From contig PMKK01000258.1 of NCBI GenBank assembly GCA_003157715.1, positions 6,609 to 18,415 of the forward strand: a stretch of 11,807 nucleotides of DNA. The letters are read 5' to 3'. Under the pieces are notes generated by a model, which saw only the letters and a list, made by a program, of their open reading frames with translations, made no database searches and was not told the origin of the DNA. Numbering within the stretch: the first letter of the stretch is position 1; every line of letters starts with the position of its first letter. The position numbers and the translations under genes are program-made. This stretch comes from Actinomycetota bacterium. GTDB lineage: Bacteria; Actinomycetota; Thermoleophilia; UBA2241. This document shows, piece after piece, positions 6,199-11,807 of the stretch.

Positions 6199-8444
6199 CA
6201 GAGGCGGACCGCGACGTGATAGAGCTATCGGCCAACGCGCTCAAGGTGTTGCAGCGTCGCTATCTCAAGAAGGGCGAGAACGGCGAGCTGCTCGAGACAC
6301 CCGAAGAGATGTTCCGGCGCGTGGCCCGGGCCGTCGCTCAGGCCGAGCGGCTGCACAACCCGAGCGTGTCGGTCGACGAGTGGGAGGACACCTTCTACGG
6401 GCTCATGACGAGGCTCGAGTTCGTCCCCAACAGCCCCACCCTCATGAACGCCGGCCGCGAGCTGGGCCAGCTCTCGGCGTGCTTCGTGCTGCCCGTCGGC
6501 GACTCCATGGAGTCGATCTTCGAAGCCATCAAGAACACGGCTCTCATCCACAAGAGCGGGGGCGGCACCGGCTTTTCGTTCTCGCGCGTGCGCCCCCACA
6601 ACGACGTCGTCATGTCGACCAAGGGCGTCTCCTCAGGTCCGCTGTCGTTCATGAGCGTGTTCGACGCCGCCACCGAGACCATCAAGCAGGGCGGCACCCG
6701 GCGCGGCGCCAACATGGGCATCATGCGCGTCGACCATCCCGACATCCTCGACTTCATCGCCGCCAAGCAAGACGACGACCGGCTGAACAACTTCAACCTC
6801 TCCGTCGCCGTCACCGACGCCTTCATGCGAGCCGTCGAAGCCGACGAGGAGTACCCGCTGCTCAACCCGCGCTCGGGCGAGACGGTCCGCACCCTCAAGG
6901 CGCGCAAGGTCTTCAACTCGATGGTCACCCTGGCCTGGAAGAACGGCGAGCCGGGGATCGTCTTCATCGATCGCATCAACGCCCACAACCCGACCCCCCA
7001 GCTCGGCGAGATCGAGAGCACCAACCCGTGTGGCGAGCAGCCGCTGCTGCCCTACGAGTCATGCAACCTGGGCTCGGTCAATCTGGCCACCGTCTGCGAC
7101 GACGGCCACGTCGACTACGGCCGGCTGGGCCGCATCGTCAAGGCGGGTGTGCGGTTCTTAGACGACGTCATCGACGTCAACAACTATCCGCTGCCGCAGA
7201 TCGCCGAAATGACCCGCGGCAACCGCAAGATCGGTCTGGGCGTCATGGGCTTCGCCGACCTGCTGTTCAAGCTCGGCATCCCCTACGACTCCGACGAGGC
7301 CGTGCGGCTGGCGAGCCAGCTCATGGAGTTCGTGCACACCCAGGCGCGGGCCGCGTCGGTCGAGCTCGCCGCCGAGCGCGGCGTGTTCCCCAACTTCGAA
7401 GGCTCGGTCTTCGATGTCGAGGGCGGACCGCGAGTGCGCAACGCGACCGTCACCACGATCGCCCCGACCGGCACCATCTCGATCATCGCCGGCTGCTCCA
7501 GCGGCATCGAGCCGCTGTTCGCCCTGAGCTACGTGCGCCGCAAGGTCCTAGACGACGACGAGATGCCCGAGGTCCACCCCTACTTCGAAGAGGTCGCGCG
7601 GCGCGAGGGCTTCTACTCCGAGGCGCTCATCAAGCGCATCGCCGAAGAAGGCTCGACGCGGCATGCCGACGACGTCCCTGAGCAGTGGCGCGCCGTCTTT
7701 GCCACCGCTCACGACGTGACTCCCGAGTGGCACGTCAAGCTGCAGGCCGCCTTCCAGGCCGATACCGACAACGCGGTCTCCAAGACGGTCAACTTTCCCA
7801 ATCACGCGACCGCCGCCGACGTCGAGAAGGTCTATCGGCTCGCCTACCGCTCGGGCTGCAAAGGCGTCACCATCTATCGCGACGGCAGCCGCGAAGAGCA
7901 GGTCCTGAACGTCGGCGCAACGCGCCACGACAAGGGCAATGGTCGCGACCCCTCGGCTGGTCTTGCCACCACGCGCCCGTCGCGCCCGAGGCTGCTCACG
8001 GGCGAGACCGAACGCATGGACACCGGCTGCGGCAAGCTGTTCGTCATCATGAACGACGACGAGCACGGTCCCCGCGAGGTCTTCGCCAACATGGGCAAGG
8101 CCGGCGGCTGCGCCTCGTCGAACACCGAGGCGCTTGGCCGGCTCATCTCGCTGGCTTTAAAGAAGGGCGCCTCGCCGGCCGATGTCGTCGGCCAGCTCAA
8201 GGGCATCCGCTGCCATGTGCCCTATGGCGTCGGACCCAACGCCACCCTGTCGTGCGCCGACGCCATCGGCAAGGCCATCGAGCGGCGCTACATCACCGGC
8301 GCCGCTTCGCCGGCCGGCGCGCCCGAGCCGCAGCTCGCCCTGGTCGAAGTCGCCCAAGGGGCCTGCCCCGACTGCGGCGGCGCGATCGAACACGAAGGCG
8401 GCTGCACTATCTGCCGGCTGTGCGGCTACTCAAAGTGCGGCTAG
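6195..8444 (+). CDS. nrdJ: Vitamin B12-dependent (class II) ribonucleoside-diphosphate reductase
   Basis: This enzyme makes deoxyribonucleotides using adenosylcobalamin as radical source, with or without oxygen. The 749-residue protein has NSPTLMNAG (79-87), SACFVLP with redox C96, [21 protein letters not shown], the active-site NPCGEQ (N277, thiyl C279, E281), the second redox cysteine C290 in SCNLGSVNL, and the phosphate-binding loop APTGTIS. After the barrel come a TSCPD-type domain ([13 protein letters not shown] through [16 protein letters not shown]) and a C-terminal zinc-ribbon-like CPDC...[10 protein letters not shown], which also supplies the terminal shuttle cysteines. No N-terminal ATP-cone is seen, so dATP control would rest on NrdR. 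The ATG at 6195 overlaps the nrdR stop and follows a G-rich SD at 6181-6187. No cobalamin riboswitch is seen upstream. Confidence 0.97.
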   Translation: MTEADRDVIELSANALKVLQRRYLKKGENGELLETPEEMFRRVARAVAQAERLHNPSVSVDEWEDTFYGLMTRLEFVPNSPTLMNAGRELGQLSACFVLPVGDSMESIFEAIKNTALIHKSGGGTGFSFSRVRPHNDVVMSTKGVSSGPLSFMSVFDAATETIKQGGTRRGANMGIMRVDHPDILDFIAAKQDDDRLNNFNLSVAVTDAFMRAVEADEEYPLLNPRSGETVRTLKARKVFNSMVTLAWKNGEPGIVFIDRINAHNPTPQLGEIESTNPCGEQPLLPYESCNLGSVNLATVCDDGHVDYGRLGRIVKAGVRFLDDVIDVNNYPLPQIAEMTRGNRKIGLGVMGFADLLFKLGIPYDSDEAVRLASQLMEFVHTQARAASVELAAERGVFPNFEGSVFDVEGGPRVRNATVTTIAPTGTISIIAGCSSGIEPLFALSYVRRKVLDDDEMPEVHPYFEEVARREGFYSEALIKRIAEEGSTRHADDVPEQWRAVFATAHDVTPEWHVKLQAAFQADTDNAVSKTVNFPNHATAADVEKVYRLAYRSGCKGVTIYRDGSREEQVLNVGATRHDKGNGRDPSAGLATTRPSRPRLLTGETERMDTGCGKLFVIMNDDEHGPREVFANMGKAGGCASSNTEALGRLISLALKKGASPADVVGQLKGIRCHVPYGVGPNATLSCADAIGKAIERRYITGAASPAGAPEPQLALVEVAQGACPDCGGAIEHEGGCTICRLCGYSKCG

Positions 8445-8459
8445 CCGGCGGACGGCGCA

Positions 8460-8481
8460 CCGGCCGCCCCGGCCCGGCCGG
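8460..8481 (+). terminator. GC-rich hairpin after nrdJ (weak terminator candidate)
   Basis: CCGGCCG (8460-8466) and CGGCCGG (8475-8481) form a 7-bp stem with an 8-nt loop, 15 bp after the nrdJ stop. No T-run follows, so it would be a U-poor terminator at best. The rest of the 183-bp gap to the Asp23 gene is rich in CCGG words, including three spaced copies of GCACCGG (near 8457, 8493 and 8516), and holds no gene. Confidence 0.3.
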
Positions 8482-8627
8482 CTTCACTGGGCCGCACCGG
8501 CCGGCTCTGCCTGACCGCACCGGTCCCCCCGGTCGCGGCCGGTGGCCGGCGGCCGGCGTCGCGGGCACGGCTCAGGCGGGGTAGAGTAGGGGACAGCACG
8601 CGTCCTTATCTGACCTGGGAGCCGCAC

Positions 8628-9143
8628 ATGGCCGACGAGCATCTGCCCGAAGTACCGCAGACCGCGTCGCCCGACGCACAGTCGACGGCGCCTGCCGCGC
8701 AGGCCGTGCCGTCCGACGCGCAGCCCGCGTCGCCCGGCGCGCAGCAGCACGAGTCCGGCGCCGCGTCCCGGCCGCCGGTGGCAAACGGCGAGTTCGAGAT
8801 CGGCGACACCGTCATCGCCAAGATCGCCCACATGGCCTGCCGCGAGGTCGAGGGCGTGCATGCGCTCGGAGGCGCCACCTCGCGGGCACTGTCGAGCCTG
8901 CGAGTGGCCGACAACCGTACCCAGGGCGTCACCGTCGACCTGCGCGGCGACAGCGTCGACGTCGACGTCACGCTGGTCGTCACCTATGGGCGCAGCATCC
9001 CCGAGGTAGCTCAGGCCTGTCGCGAGCAGGTGCGCGCGCGCATCGAGGCCACAACCGGTCTCGCGGTCAAGACCGTCAACGTCGTGGTGAGCGACATCTA
9101 CTTCCCCGAGGGGGCGTCTGGCTCCGAAAGCGGACAGGTCTAG
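8628..9143 (+). CDS. Asp23/Gls24-family envelope-stress protein
   Basis: The 171-residue protein has an Asp23 domain from about 52 to 165: GEFEIGDTVIAKIAHMACREV, then EGVHALGG, DLRGDSVDVDVTLVVTYGRSIPEVA, and VKTVNVVVSDIYF. In Firmicutes Asp23 is held at the membrane by AmaP and helps cope with envelope stress. Here two AmaP-like genes and a DUF2273 gene follow, which supports the same kind of assembly. Residues 1-50 are a low-complexity extension with recurring DAQ and PGAQ words, not part of the family fold. The ATG follows GGGAG with suitable spacing. A TAGAGT sequence at 8582-8587 may be a -10 box, but no matching -35 is seen. Confidence 0.88.
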   Translation: MADEHLPEVPQTASPDAQSTAPAAQAVPSDAQPASPGAQQHESGAASRPPVANGEFEIGDTVIAKIAHMACREVEGVHALGGATSRALSSLRVADNRTQGVTVDLRGDSVDVDVTLVVTYGRSIPEVAQACREQVRARIEATTGLAVKTVNVVVSDIYFPEGASGSESGQV

Positions 9144-9180
9144 CCAGCCGCCGCGCGCTCGCGTCCTTGACGCGGTCGAG

Positions 9181-9705
9181 GTGACGCTCGGGTTTCTGGC
9201 GCTGGCAGTCGCCGGCGTGGTGCTCGTCTCGGCGGCGATCGAGCTGTTCGCGGCGGCCATCGGCCGCCACGTCACCTTGTGGCGAACGGTGCCGCTGCCG
9301 CACGGTCACGATGGCCGCATCCTGATCCTCCTGCTGGTCCTTGCCGGGTCGGTGGCGCTCGCCGCCCTGGCCTTGCGGAGTCATCCGGCGCCGCTCGTGC
9401 TCAGCGTCGAAGGCGGCAGCCTGCGGCTGCCGCCCGACACGCTCGAACGCTTTCTTGCCGACGAGCTCGCCGCCGACCCCGACGTCGTCTCGGCGCGGGC
9501 CTGGTTCGCGCTGCGCGACGAGCGCCTCGTCACCGAGCTCTGGGTCGCGGCGCGGCCTCTGGCCAGCGCTCCCGACGTGGGTGCCCGCCTCAAGGCGAAA
9601 GCGCTGGCGGCGCTGGGCGGCGAGCTCGGTCTGGCGGTCGATATCGACGATCCGGTGGTCAGGGTCCTGCGCGTGCACGAGCTGCCGAGGTATCTGCGAT
9701 CATGA
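9181..9705 (+). CDS. AmaP-like membrane protein (first of two paralogues)
   Basis: This 174-residue protein has two predicted membrane helices, about 3-27 (GFLALAVAGVVLVSAAIELF) and about 47-66 (ILILLLVLAGSVALAALALR). A soluble C-terminal domain resembles an Asp23-type fold: LERFLADELAADPDVVSARA, then RLVTELWV and so on, ending VRVLRVHELPRYLRS. The layout matches AmaP, the alkaline-shock membrane anchor that tethers Asp23. The GTG at 9181 is the only plausible start in this frame after the in-frame TAG at 9142. There is only a weak GAGG before it. The stop overlaps the next gene as ATGA. Family assignment rests on architecture and neighbours rather than a diagnostic motif. Confidence 0.75.
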   Translation: MTLGFLALAVAGVVLVSAAIELFAAAIGRHVTLWRTVPLPHGHDGRILILLLVLAGSVALAALALRSHPAPLVLSVEGGSLRLPPDTLERFLADELAADPDVVSARAWFALRDERLVTELWVAARPLASAPDVGARLKAKALAALGGELGLAVDIDDPVVRVLRVHELPRYLRS

Positions 9706-10256
9706 GACGTGCCGCCATGCTGCTCGCCGCGCTGGCCGGCACGCTCATCTGCTCGGCCCTGCTCGTGCGCGAGGTGGCGCTGGCCGCCAGCCGTACCGTG
9801 GTGTGGTCGGCGCCGCGCTGGTGGCACGATCTGCTCACGGCTCCGGCCGCCGTCGCCGTGCCGGCTGCCGTGGTCGCCGCCGTCGCGGGCTGCGGCTGCG
9901 TGTGGCTCGCGCTGCGCATGCTGGGCGGCGGCGAGCCCGACGACGGCGCCGGTATCGAGCTCGGTTCCGACGAGTCCAGCGTGCTGGTCAAGGGCGAGGC
10001 GCTCGAGCGGCTGCTGGCGCATTGTCTGGTCGACGACCTCGCCGAGGTACGCGGCGCGCGGGTGCGGGTGGCAAGGCGCGGGGAGCGGCTCGTCACCCGC
10101 GCCTCGCTCACGCTCACCGCGACCGACGTGCGTCGCGCGCACGCCCGGGCCCGGATCGTCATCGACCGTGAGCTGCGGGCCGCGACCGGCCTCGGCGCGG
10201 GTGATCTGCTAGTCGAGGTCGACGGGTTTCTCGTCGGTCGGGGAGGTGCTTTGTGA
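9702..10256 (+). CDS. AmaP-like membrane protein (second paralogue)
   Basis: This 184-residue protein repeats the plan of its neighbour: a membrane helix near the N-terminus (MLLAALAGTLICSALLV), a second at about 47-73 (APAAVAVPAAVVAAVAGCGC onward), then a soluble domain. Its LERLLAHCLVDDLAEVRGAR and GERLVTRASL align by eye with LERFLADELAADPDVVSARA and DERLVTELWV of the upstream gene, so the two are ancient tandem paralogues. The ATG at 9702 overlaps the preceding stop (ATGA), and its own TGA (10254-10256) overlaps the GTG of the DUF2273 gene, so all three are translationally linked. It probably acts in the membrane with the Asp23 protein. Confidence 0.75.
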   Translation: MRRAAMLLAALAGTLICSALLVREVALAASRTVVWSAPRWWHDLLTAPAAVAVPAAVVAAVAGCGCVWLALRMLGGGEPDDGAGIELGSDESSVLVKGEALERLLAHCLVDDLAEVRGARVRVARRGERLVTRASLTLTATDVRRAHARARIVIDRELRAATGLGAGDLLVEVDGFLVGRGGAL

Positions 10257-10432
10257 GTCTCAGGCATATCGGTATGGCCGTCGGCCTCGTGGTCGGTGTC
10301 GTGTGGATGGCGCTCGGCCTGGAGAAGCTGATCGTCGTCTGCGCCATCGGCGCCCTGGGGTATCTCATCGGCGGCGTGCTGGCCGGCGAGATCGACGTCC
10401 AGCGCTCGATCGACAATCTGCGGCGCAAGTGA
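10253..10432 (+). CDS. DUF2273-family small membrane protein
   Basis: This 59-residue protein starts at a GTG overlapping the stop of the previous gene (GTGA). Nearly all of residues 6-46 is hydrophobic, in two short membrane segments separated by LEK: GMAVGLVVGVVWMALGL and IVVCAIGALGYLIGGVLAGE. GYLIG is the typical DUF2273 signature, and the charged end IDVQRSIDNLRRK also fits the family. DUF2273 proteins are regular partners of Asp23 and AmaP genes, which strongly supports the assignment. It is the last gene of the module and ends 14 bp before the A-tract of the following hairpin. Confidence 0.85.
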   Translation: MSLRHIGMAVGLVVGVVWMALGLEKLIVVCAIGALGYLIGGVLAGEIDVQRSIDNLRRK

Positions 10433-10446
10433 GCGGACCAGGGCGC

Positions 10447-10477
10447 AAAAAAAGAGACCTGAGGGGTTCAGGCCTCT
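10447..10477 (-). terminator. Intrinsic terminator, strong on the minus strand
   Basis: Read on the minus strand, AGAGGCCTGA, a 5-nt loop ACCCC and TCAGGTCTCT pair over 10 bp with one G-U wobble, followed directly by a run of T (10453 to 10447, including the last stem base). On the plus strand the same hairpin has an A-C mismatch and only a short T-run, so it would end the Asp23 operon less well. It may serve both directions. Confidence 0.75.
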
Positions 10478-10519
10478 TTGAGAAGCGGTCCCGCAGGAGC
10501 TGGGACCCGTCCTTCTCCT
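10447..10519 (-). ncRNA. Candidate small RNA, about 73 nt, antisense to flanking genes
   Basis: A promoter-like pair on the minus strand would start an RNA near 10519 that ends at the U-rich terminator at 10447. Its 5' part folds as GAGAAG (10517-10512) with CTTCTC (10485-10480), then a small internal loop, then GGTCCC with GGGACC (10507-10502 with 10492-10487), leaving the 9-nt loop AGCTCCTGC. The loop shows CUCCU, which could pair with Shine-Dalgarno sequences of mRNAs or with the RNA's own 5' AGGAG. No coding frame fits. I do not recognise a known family. Confidence 0.45.
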
Positions 10520-10525
10520 GCCGCC

Positions 10526-10554
10526 ACTCTACTCCGCCGGCGGGCCTGCCACAA
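10526..10554 (-). promoter_or_regulatory. Promoter-like element for the minus-strand RNA
   Basis: On the minus strand TTGTGG (10554 to 10549) and TAGAGT (10531 to 10526) are exactly 17 bp apart. They match three and four of six consensus bases. The predicted start point falls 7-8 nt before the structured region. Confidence 0.4.
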
Positions 10555-10563
10555 CCGCCGCGC

Positions 10564-10680
10564 GACGAGCCGGCGCGGCGCGGCGGTCCGCGATGAGAGG
10601 GCCTTGCGAGAAGCGCCGCGCGACGAGCGGTCCCGGTCCGGGCGGCTCGTGATGAGCGGCCCCGGCCCAGGCGGTCCGCG
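10564..10680 (+). repeat. Degenerate 29-bp tandem repeat before the HAD gene
   Basis: Units begin near 10564 (28 bp), 10592 (30 bp), 10622 (29 bp) and 10651 (29 bp). Each opens with GATGAG or GACGAG and most end in GGTCCGC or GGCTCGT. The last two differ by a few C/T and A/G changes only. The series runs into GATGAGCGACC at 10680, which contains the start codon of the phosphatase gene, so it too looks like duplication of a start region. Confidence 0.75.
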
Positions 10681-10684
10681 ATGA
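10593..10684 (+). other. Two overlapping leader minigenes before the HAD gene
   Basis: ATG 10593 opens a 19-codon frame whose TGA (10650-10652) shares its A with ATG 10652 (TGATG). That second frame encodes MSGPGPGGPR and stops at TGA 10682-10684, overlapping the HAD start ATG 10681 as ATGA. The geometry mirrors the chain at 2218-2417. Translation is inferred only. Confidence 0.4.
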
Positions 10685-11508
10685 GCGACCCGGGGGTGAC
10701 CCTGTACCGTCCCGACCTGGTCGCTTCTGACCTCGACGGCACCCTGCTGCCGCCCAGCCTGAAGTTCTTGCCCCAGACCGTGGCCGGCGTCGCGCGGCTG
10801 CGGGACGCCGATGTGCCGTTCGTGGTGTGCACGGGACGCATGTTCAAGAGCGCGCGGCGCATGCTCGCTCGCCTGGGGATCACCAGCGGCCCGATCGTCT
10901 GCTATCAGGGGGCGCTGGTCGCCGATCTGGGCAGCGGCGTCTGGTCGCGCCATTTGCCGATCCCGTCTCCCTTGGCGGCCGACGTCGTGCGCCTCATGCG
11001 CGAACTCGAGCGGCACGTCAACGTCTACGTCGACGACGAGCTCTACGTCGAGCACGACGACGCCTGGGGGCGCAGCTACGCCGAGTACGCCGAGGTAGGG
11101 ATGAACGTCGTCCCCGACCTGCTGGCGGTCGCCGGCACACCGCCCACCAAGATCGTCATCGAGACCGACCCCGACGACGTGACGCGACTGCTGCCCGATC
11201 TGCAAGCACGCTGGGAGGGCCGCCTGTACGTGACGCGCTCGCTGCCGCACTTCATCGAGATCAGCCACCCCGAGGCCACCAAGAGCGCCGCCCTGGCCTA
11301 CCTGTGCGACAAGCTGAGCGCGCGCCGCGAACGCACGGTGGCTTGCGGCGACGGCATGAACGATGTCGACATGCTGCGCTGGGCCGGCCTCGGGGTCGCC
11401 GTCGCCGAGGCAAGCGACGAGGTCCGCGCCACAGCTGGGCTGGTCGTGCCGCGCGATCGGCTCGGTGGACTGTTCGAGACGCTGGCCGAAGCGCCCGCGC
11501 GAACCTGA
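10681..11508 (+). CDS. Cof-type HAD-IIB family phosphatase
   Basis: The 275-residue protein is a haloacid-dehalogenase superfamily hydrolase of the Cof/YbiV type; such enzymes dephosphorylate sugar phosphates, nucleotides or cofactors with Mg2+. Motif I is SDLDGTLL with nucleophile D17 and general acid D19. Motif II is VVCTGR with T51. A lysine in HPEATKSAAL serves as motif III. Motif IV is GDGMNDVDM (223-231). The alpha/beta cap lies between motifs II and III, about 85-195, and the length is normal. The ATG at 10681 gives the usual short lead to motif I; only a weak AGGCGG precedes it, which fits reinitiation from the overlapping leader frame. No nearby gene hints at the substrate. Confidence 0.9.
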   Translation: MSDPGVTLYRPDLVASDLDGTLLPPSLKFLPQTVAGVARLRDADVPFVVCTGRMFKSARRMLARLGITSGPIVCYQGALVADLGSGVWSRHLPIPSPLAADVVRLMRELERHVNVYVDDELYVEHDDAWGRSYAEYAEVGMNVVPDLLAVAGTPPTKIVIETDPDDVTRLLPDLQARWEGRLYVTRSLPHFIEISHPEATKSAALAYLCDKLSARRERTVACGDGMNDVDMLRWAGLGVAVAEASDEVRATAGLVVPRDRLGGLFETLAEAPART

Positions 11509-11509
11509 C

Positions 11510-11609
11510 GGTCCGAGCCTGGGGCGCAACGTGGGGCGCAGCGCTTAGGTGCGAGCCTGGGGCGCAACGCTTTGGTCCGAGCCTGGGGCGCAACGTGGGG
11601 CGCAGCGCT
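11510..11609 (+). repeat. Nested direct repeats downstream of the HAD gene
   Basis: A 36-bp sequence beginning GGTCCGAGCCTGGGGCGCAA occurs at 11510-11545 and 11574-11609 (period 64). A shortened copy lies between them at 11548-11571. The 8-mer GGGGCGCA appears five times (11521, 11533, 11559, 11585, 11597). No coding frame of its own is convincing here. Confidence 0.85.
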
Positions 11610-11634
11610 CTTGTCTGAGCGCATCTACTTGTAG

Positions 11635-11670
11635 AGAAGGCGGCGCCCGGAGGGTAAGGCGCCGCCTTCT
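11635..11670 (+). terminator. Perfect 13-bp hairpin after the HAD gene
   Basis: AGAAGGCGGCGCC (11635-11647) and GGCGCCGCCTTCT (11658-11670) are perfect inverted copies around a 10-nt loop. A small palindrome, TCTAC-TT-GTAGA (11624-11635), abuts it. No T-run follows on either strand, so it is either a U-less terminator for the HAD gene or part of a larger folded RNA with the downstream element. Confidence 0.5.
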
Positions 11671-11807
11671 GGGGTGCTGGTGGTGCGCGGCGCTCTCGCG
11701 CCGGCTTCCCTTGTGCGGGGAACCTCACATCTCTTGCGCCCCATGCTGTCCAGCATGCTAGGGCGACGGACGTGCGCCGCACGCTCGCCGTCCAGCGATT
11801 AGTGTAC
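11671..11807. other. Gene-free right edge with a 72-nt foldable element and further hairpins
   Basis: GGGGTGC (11671-11677) can pair with GCGCCCC (11736-11742) over 7 bp, enclosing hairpins CGGCGC-TCTC-GCGCCG (near 11689-11704) and TTCCC...GGGAA (near 11707-11722). Next come CATGCT-GTCC-AGCATG (11742-11757) and a CGTGCG-C-CGCACG hairpin inside GACGG...CCGTC (to about 11792). I see no coding gene, tRNA or known riboswitch. It may be a leader for a gene beyond the window or the end of a structured RNA. Confidence 0.35.

Noticed and set aside
11671..11742. A tRNA: 72 nt closed by a 7-bp stem
   Set aside because: No T-arm sequence (GTTCRANTC) before the 3' strand of the stem, no proper anticodon arm, and stem-loop positions do not fit a cloverleaf.
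11261..11782. Minus-strand frame of 173 codons at the right edge
   Set aside because: It overlaps the end of the HAD gene antisense and is made of the downstream repeats; no family features.

Overview
The window is about 11.8 kb of very GC-rich, densely coding bacterial DNA. Several traits point to an actinobacterial-type genome, perhaps a deep-branching or uncultured lineage: an nrdR-nrdJ operon under tandem NrdR boxes, an Asp23 / AmaP-like / DUF2273 envelope module, a leaderless polyprenol-phosphate glycosyltransferase gene, and frequent ATGA or TGATG stop-start overlaps. No 16S or other marker RNA gene is present, so the class is an inference only.

Layout. The left edge carries the 3' part of a succinate dehydrogenase/fumarate reductase flavoprotein gene (sdhA) coupled to the iron-sulfur subunit gene (sdhB). 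Next come a stand-alone macro-domain gene and an ornithine cyclodeaminase/mu-crystallin family gene. The 200 bases between these two are a 17-bp tandem repeat array that reads as an unbroken chain of stop-start-overlapping minigenes. Convergent to these, on the minus strand, lie a leaderless DPM1-like glycosyltransferase gene and, directly after its stop codon, a DUF1786-family ASKHA-fold gene. Divergently from about 5.38 kb runs the nrdR-nrdJ operon: a promoter overlapped by two NrdR boxes 32 bp apart, a NrdR with an unusual 14-residue repeat tail, and a B12-dependent class II ribonucleotide reductase. It is followed by an Asp23-family gene, two paralogous AmaP-like membrane protein genes and a 59-residue DUF2273 membrane protein gene. 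A Cof-type HAD phosphatase gene follows, again preceded by a tandem repeat (29 bp) that forms overlapping minigenes. The last 300 bases hold repeats and strong hairpins but no convincing gene.

Most interesting features. (1) Two independent tandem-repeat leaders (17 bp and 29 bp, both 2 mod 3 in length) build stop-start relays that end exactly on the start codon of the next gene. (2) A minus-strand small RNA candidate of about 73 nt lies between the DUF2273 and HAD genes, with its own promoter-like elements, a hairpin exposing CUCCU, and an intrinsic terminator with seven U. (3) The nrdR tail carries a 42-bp repeat. (4) The right edge has five GGGGCGCA copies plus one inverted copy that closes a 72-nt foldable element. 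Local tandem duplication at gene borders is the common theme.
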